Positions 6,020 to 7,195 of a stretch of 7,195 nucleotides of DNA are shown here, piece after piece. This stretch comes from Peptostreptococcaceae bacterium (GTDB lineage: Bacteria; Bacillota_A; Clostridia; Peptostreptococcales; Acidaminobacteraceae): assembly GCA_013619035.1 (NCBI GenBank), contig JABXKX010000528.1:1-7195 (forward strand), given 5' to 3'. Position 1 is the first letter of the stretch; each line of letters begins with the position of its first letter. The notes below the pieces were generated by a model, which saw nothing but the letters and a program-made list of their open reading frames with translations, made no database searches and was not told where the DNA came from. The position numbers were made by a program, and so were the translations under genes.

Positions 6020-6163
6020 AATATTGCATAATTATGTAGAAAACCAATGTCGTTAAAAGCATACCTGTTGCAATTTCACTATTCCATATAACAGCAGTAA
6101 AGCCTAATAATTGGTGCAAATAAATTATTCGTTAATAGGATTCTACAGCAAAATATCTTATCA

Positions 6164-6192
6164 TAGACGAAGTAAAACAATAGTGTTATAAT
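6164..6192 (+). promoter_or_regulatory. Promoter of the menA/dmkA-like gene
   Basis: An extended -10, TGTTATAAT (TG at 6184-6185, TATAAT at 6187-6192), lies 17 nt after TAGACG (6164-6169), a 4/6 match to TTGACA. The start would be near 6199, giving a leader of about 40 nt. AGGAG (6230-6234) lies 6 nt before ATG 6241. Confidence 0.72.
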
Positions 6193-6240
6193 CGTTTGAT
6201 AAATAGAGAAGAGAGTTTTTTTTGAAGATAGGAGATAAGA

Positions 6241-7140
6241 ATGAAAAGGTATTTTGTCTATATAAAAGAGTATATAATTGCACTTCGTCTGATGTCATTG
6301 ACATTAGCATTAGCAGCCACAAGTTTTGGAATAATTGCAGCATATCGGTTAGGTGAAATGTCTAATAAAAATACATTTTATGCTGTATTTCTCATAGCAA
6401 TAATTACGATTGCAGGCCTATTATCACAGGTTGGAGCAAATCTAATTAATGATTATTTTGAAGGATCGTTTAAGTACCGTGATTACTCCAAAACTAAGGT
6501 TAAATTTCTTGGTAAAGAACGTTCGTATTTTGATATTTTTGTCTTCCTGTCTGGCTTAGCTGCCCTTGGTATAGCTTGTCTGATAGGTATTTATTTGATT
6601 TACATAACTGATATTTACATGTTCATTATAGGTATCATTGGTATTATTGGATCCTACGCTTATACCGGAGAACCCTTTGTCTATAAAACCAAAGGATTAG
6701 GTGTCCCATTATCATTTGTTTTAATGGGTCCATTAATGACATTTGGAGCATTCTATCCATTTACACAAACTTTTTCTTGGGATCCCATTTTACTTGGATT
6801 ACCTGTATCTATGTTCGTACCTGCAATGATGATTGGCAATGAAATGAGAGACTTCTCTAGAGATGAGAGATTGTCTATCGGTACTTTAAGTGTGATTATT
6901 GGACCACGATTTAGTTTATTATTATATCAATTTCTTGTCTTCGGCGCTTTCATTTTGACCATATTTTATGTGATCGTAGGTCTATACCCTATTCAATCTT
7001 TGCTTGCTCTTATATTATTACCGTTGGCTATTAAAGCTAGTAGATGTGTGAAGAGATTTGAACGTCTAAGTATCCCGTACACCAATCAAATACATCTGTC
7101 TTATTTCATAATTGTAGCTGGTTGTCTAATAATTTGGTAG
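6241..7140 (+). CDS. menA: UbiA-family prenyltransferase, probable DHNA polyprenyltransferase (MenA/DmkA-like)
   Basis: Membrane enzyme predicted to join a polyprenyl chain to 1,4-dihydroxy-2-naphthoate, forming demethylmenaquinone. The 299 residues have about eight to nine hydrophobic segments, normal for the family. The first prenyl-diphosphate/Mg2+ site is NDYFEGSFKYRD (N70-D81), where the usual Asp four residues after Asn is Glu74. The second is NEMRDFSRDE (N200-E209), with N200, R203, D204 and D208 matching the MenA pattern N-x-x-R-D-x-x-x-D, followed by GTLSVIIGPR. YTGEPFVYKTKGLGVPLSF (141-159) corresponds to the MenA block YTGGP...Y-x-G-L-G. Alone and divergent from the ABC operon, with its own promoter and a good SD. 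In EET loci this gene (dmkA) makes the quinone pool used by Ndh2. It could be the general menA or a different UbiA enzyme; the motifs favour a MenA-type substrate. Confidence 0.85.
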   Translation: MKRYFVYIKEYIIALRLMSLTLALAATSFGIIAAYRLGEMSNKNTFYAVFLIAIITIAGLLSQVGANLINDYFEGSFKYRDYSKTKVKFLGKERSYFDIFVFLSGLAALGIACLIGIYLIYITDIYMFIIGIIGIIGSYAYTGEPFVYKTKGLGVPLSFVLMGPLMTFGAFYPFTQTFSWDPILLGLPVSMFVPAMMIGNEMRDFSRDERLSIGTLSVIIGPRFSLLLYQFLVFGAFILTIFYVIVGLYPIQSLLALILLPLAIKASRCVKRFERLSIPYTNQIHLSYFIIVAGCLIIW

Positions 7141-7153
7141 TTAATATTTATTC

Positions 7154-7195
7154 TTAACGCGGTATAATTACATATCGTTTTTTCAATTCTTCAAC
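7154..7195 (-). CDS. Possible C-terminal end of a convergent gene, cut by the window edge
   Basis: The minus strand is open for 13 codons from the edge, reading VEELKKRYVIIPR, then TAA at 7154-7156, only 13 nt past the prenyltransferase stop. The charged, amphipathic composition is plausible protein, but 13 codons can be open by chance. The same stretch contains TATAAT on the plus strand (7163-7168), so a rightward promoter is an alternative. No function can be given. Confidence 0.25.
   Translation of the reverse strand, partial: VEELKKRYVIIPR

Larger units (their letters stand above)
5943..6240. other. Divergent intergenic region between the ABC operon and menA-like gene
   Basis: This 298-bp region carries the leftward ABC promoter with its palindromes (5984-6019) and the rightward prenyltransferase promoter (6164-6192). 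The middle (about 6020-6160) has no recognised RNA element. On the minus strand a stop-bounded frame (6009-6131) gives a hydrophobic peptide with no good start codon or ribosome site; it is discussed as a finding rather than called as a gene. Confidence 0.6.

Noticed and set aside
6161..6343. 60-codon minus-strand ORF over the start of the prenyltransferase gene
   Set aside because: It overlaps the clear promoter, SD and first codons of the plus-strand gene and has no family features.

Overview
The window is AT-rich, with strong AGGAG-type ribosome-binding sites, sigma70/SigA-like promoters and several lipoprotein signal peptides. This points to a low-GC Gram-positive bacterium (Bacillota, or a relative such as the Mycoplasmatota). 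The genus cannot be read from the sequence. No tRNA, rRNA, CRISPR array or insertion sequence was found.

Layout. Three transcription units are visible. (1) Leftward, about 3310 down to 1: a lipoprotein with two FMN-binding domains (pplA-like), an ApbE flavin transferase lipoprotein, and a type II NADH dehydrogenase (ndh2) that runs off the left edge. (2) Leftward, about 5980 down to 3450: a complete ABC importer (binding lipoprotein, ATPase, permease), closed by a strong intrinsic terminator at 3449-3480. (3) Rightward, from about 6200: a MenA/UbiA-type prenyltransferase, divergent from the ABC operon. A 42-nt open stretch at the right edge may be the tail of a convergent gene.

How the genes fit together. 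Ndh2 + ApbE (FmnB) + PplA + a DHNA-type prenyltransferase (DmkA) is the core gene set of flavin-based extracellular electron transfer (EET), as described in Listeria monocytogenes. In that model Ndh2 passes electrons from NADH to a membrane demethylmenaquinone pool, the prenyltransferase makes that quinone, ApbE attaches FMN covalently to PplA outside the membrane, and flavinylated PplA passes electrons to external acceptors. EetA/EetB, a polyprenyl diphosphate synthase and the ECF/RibU flavin transporter are not in this window and may lie outside it.

Most notable points: a taurine/sulfonate/NMT1-like ABC importer sits between the PplA operon and the quinone gene, and its substrate is unknown (a flavin or quinone precursor is the testable idea); both PplA flavin-attachment motifs read D-A-I-(T/S)-G-V-S rather than the usual ...G-A-T; and two promoters carry palindromes that could be operators. 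Two start sites were moved on ribosome-binding-site evidence (pplA to 3243, permease to ATG at 4316).
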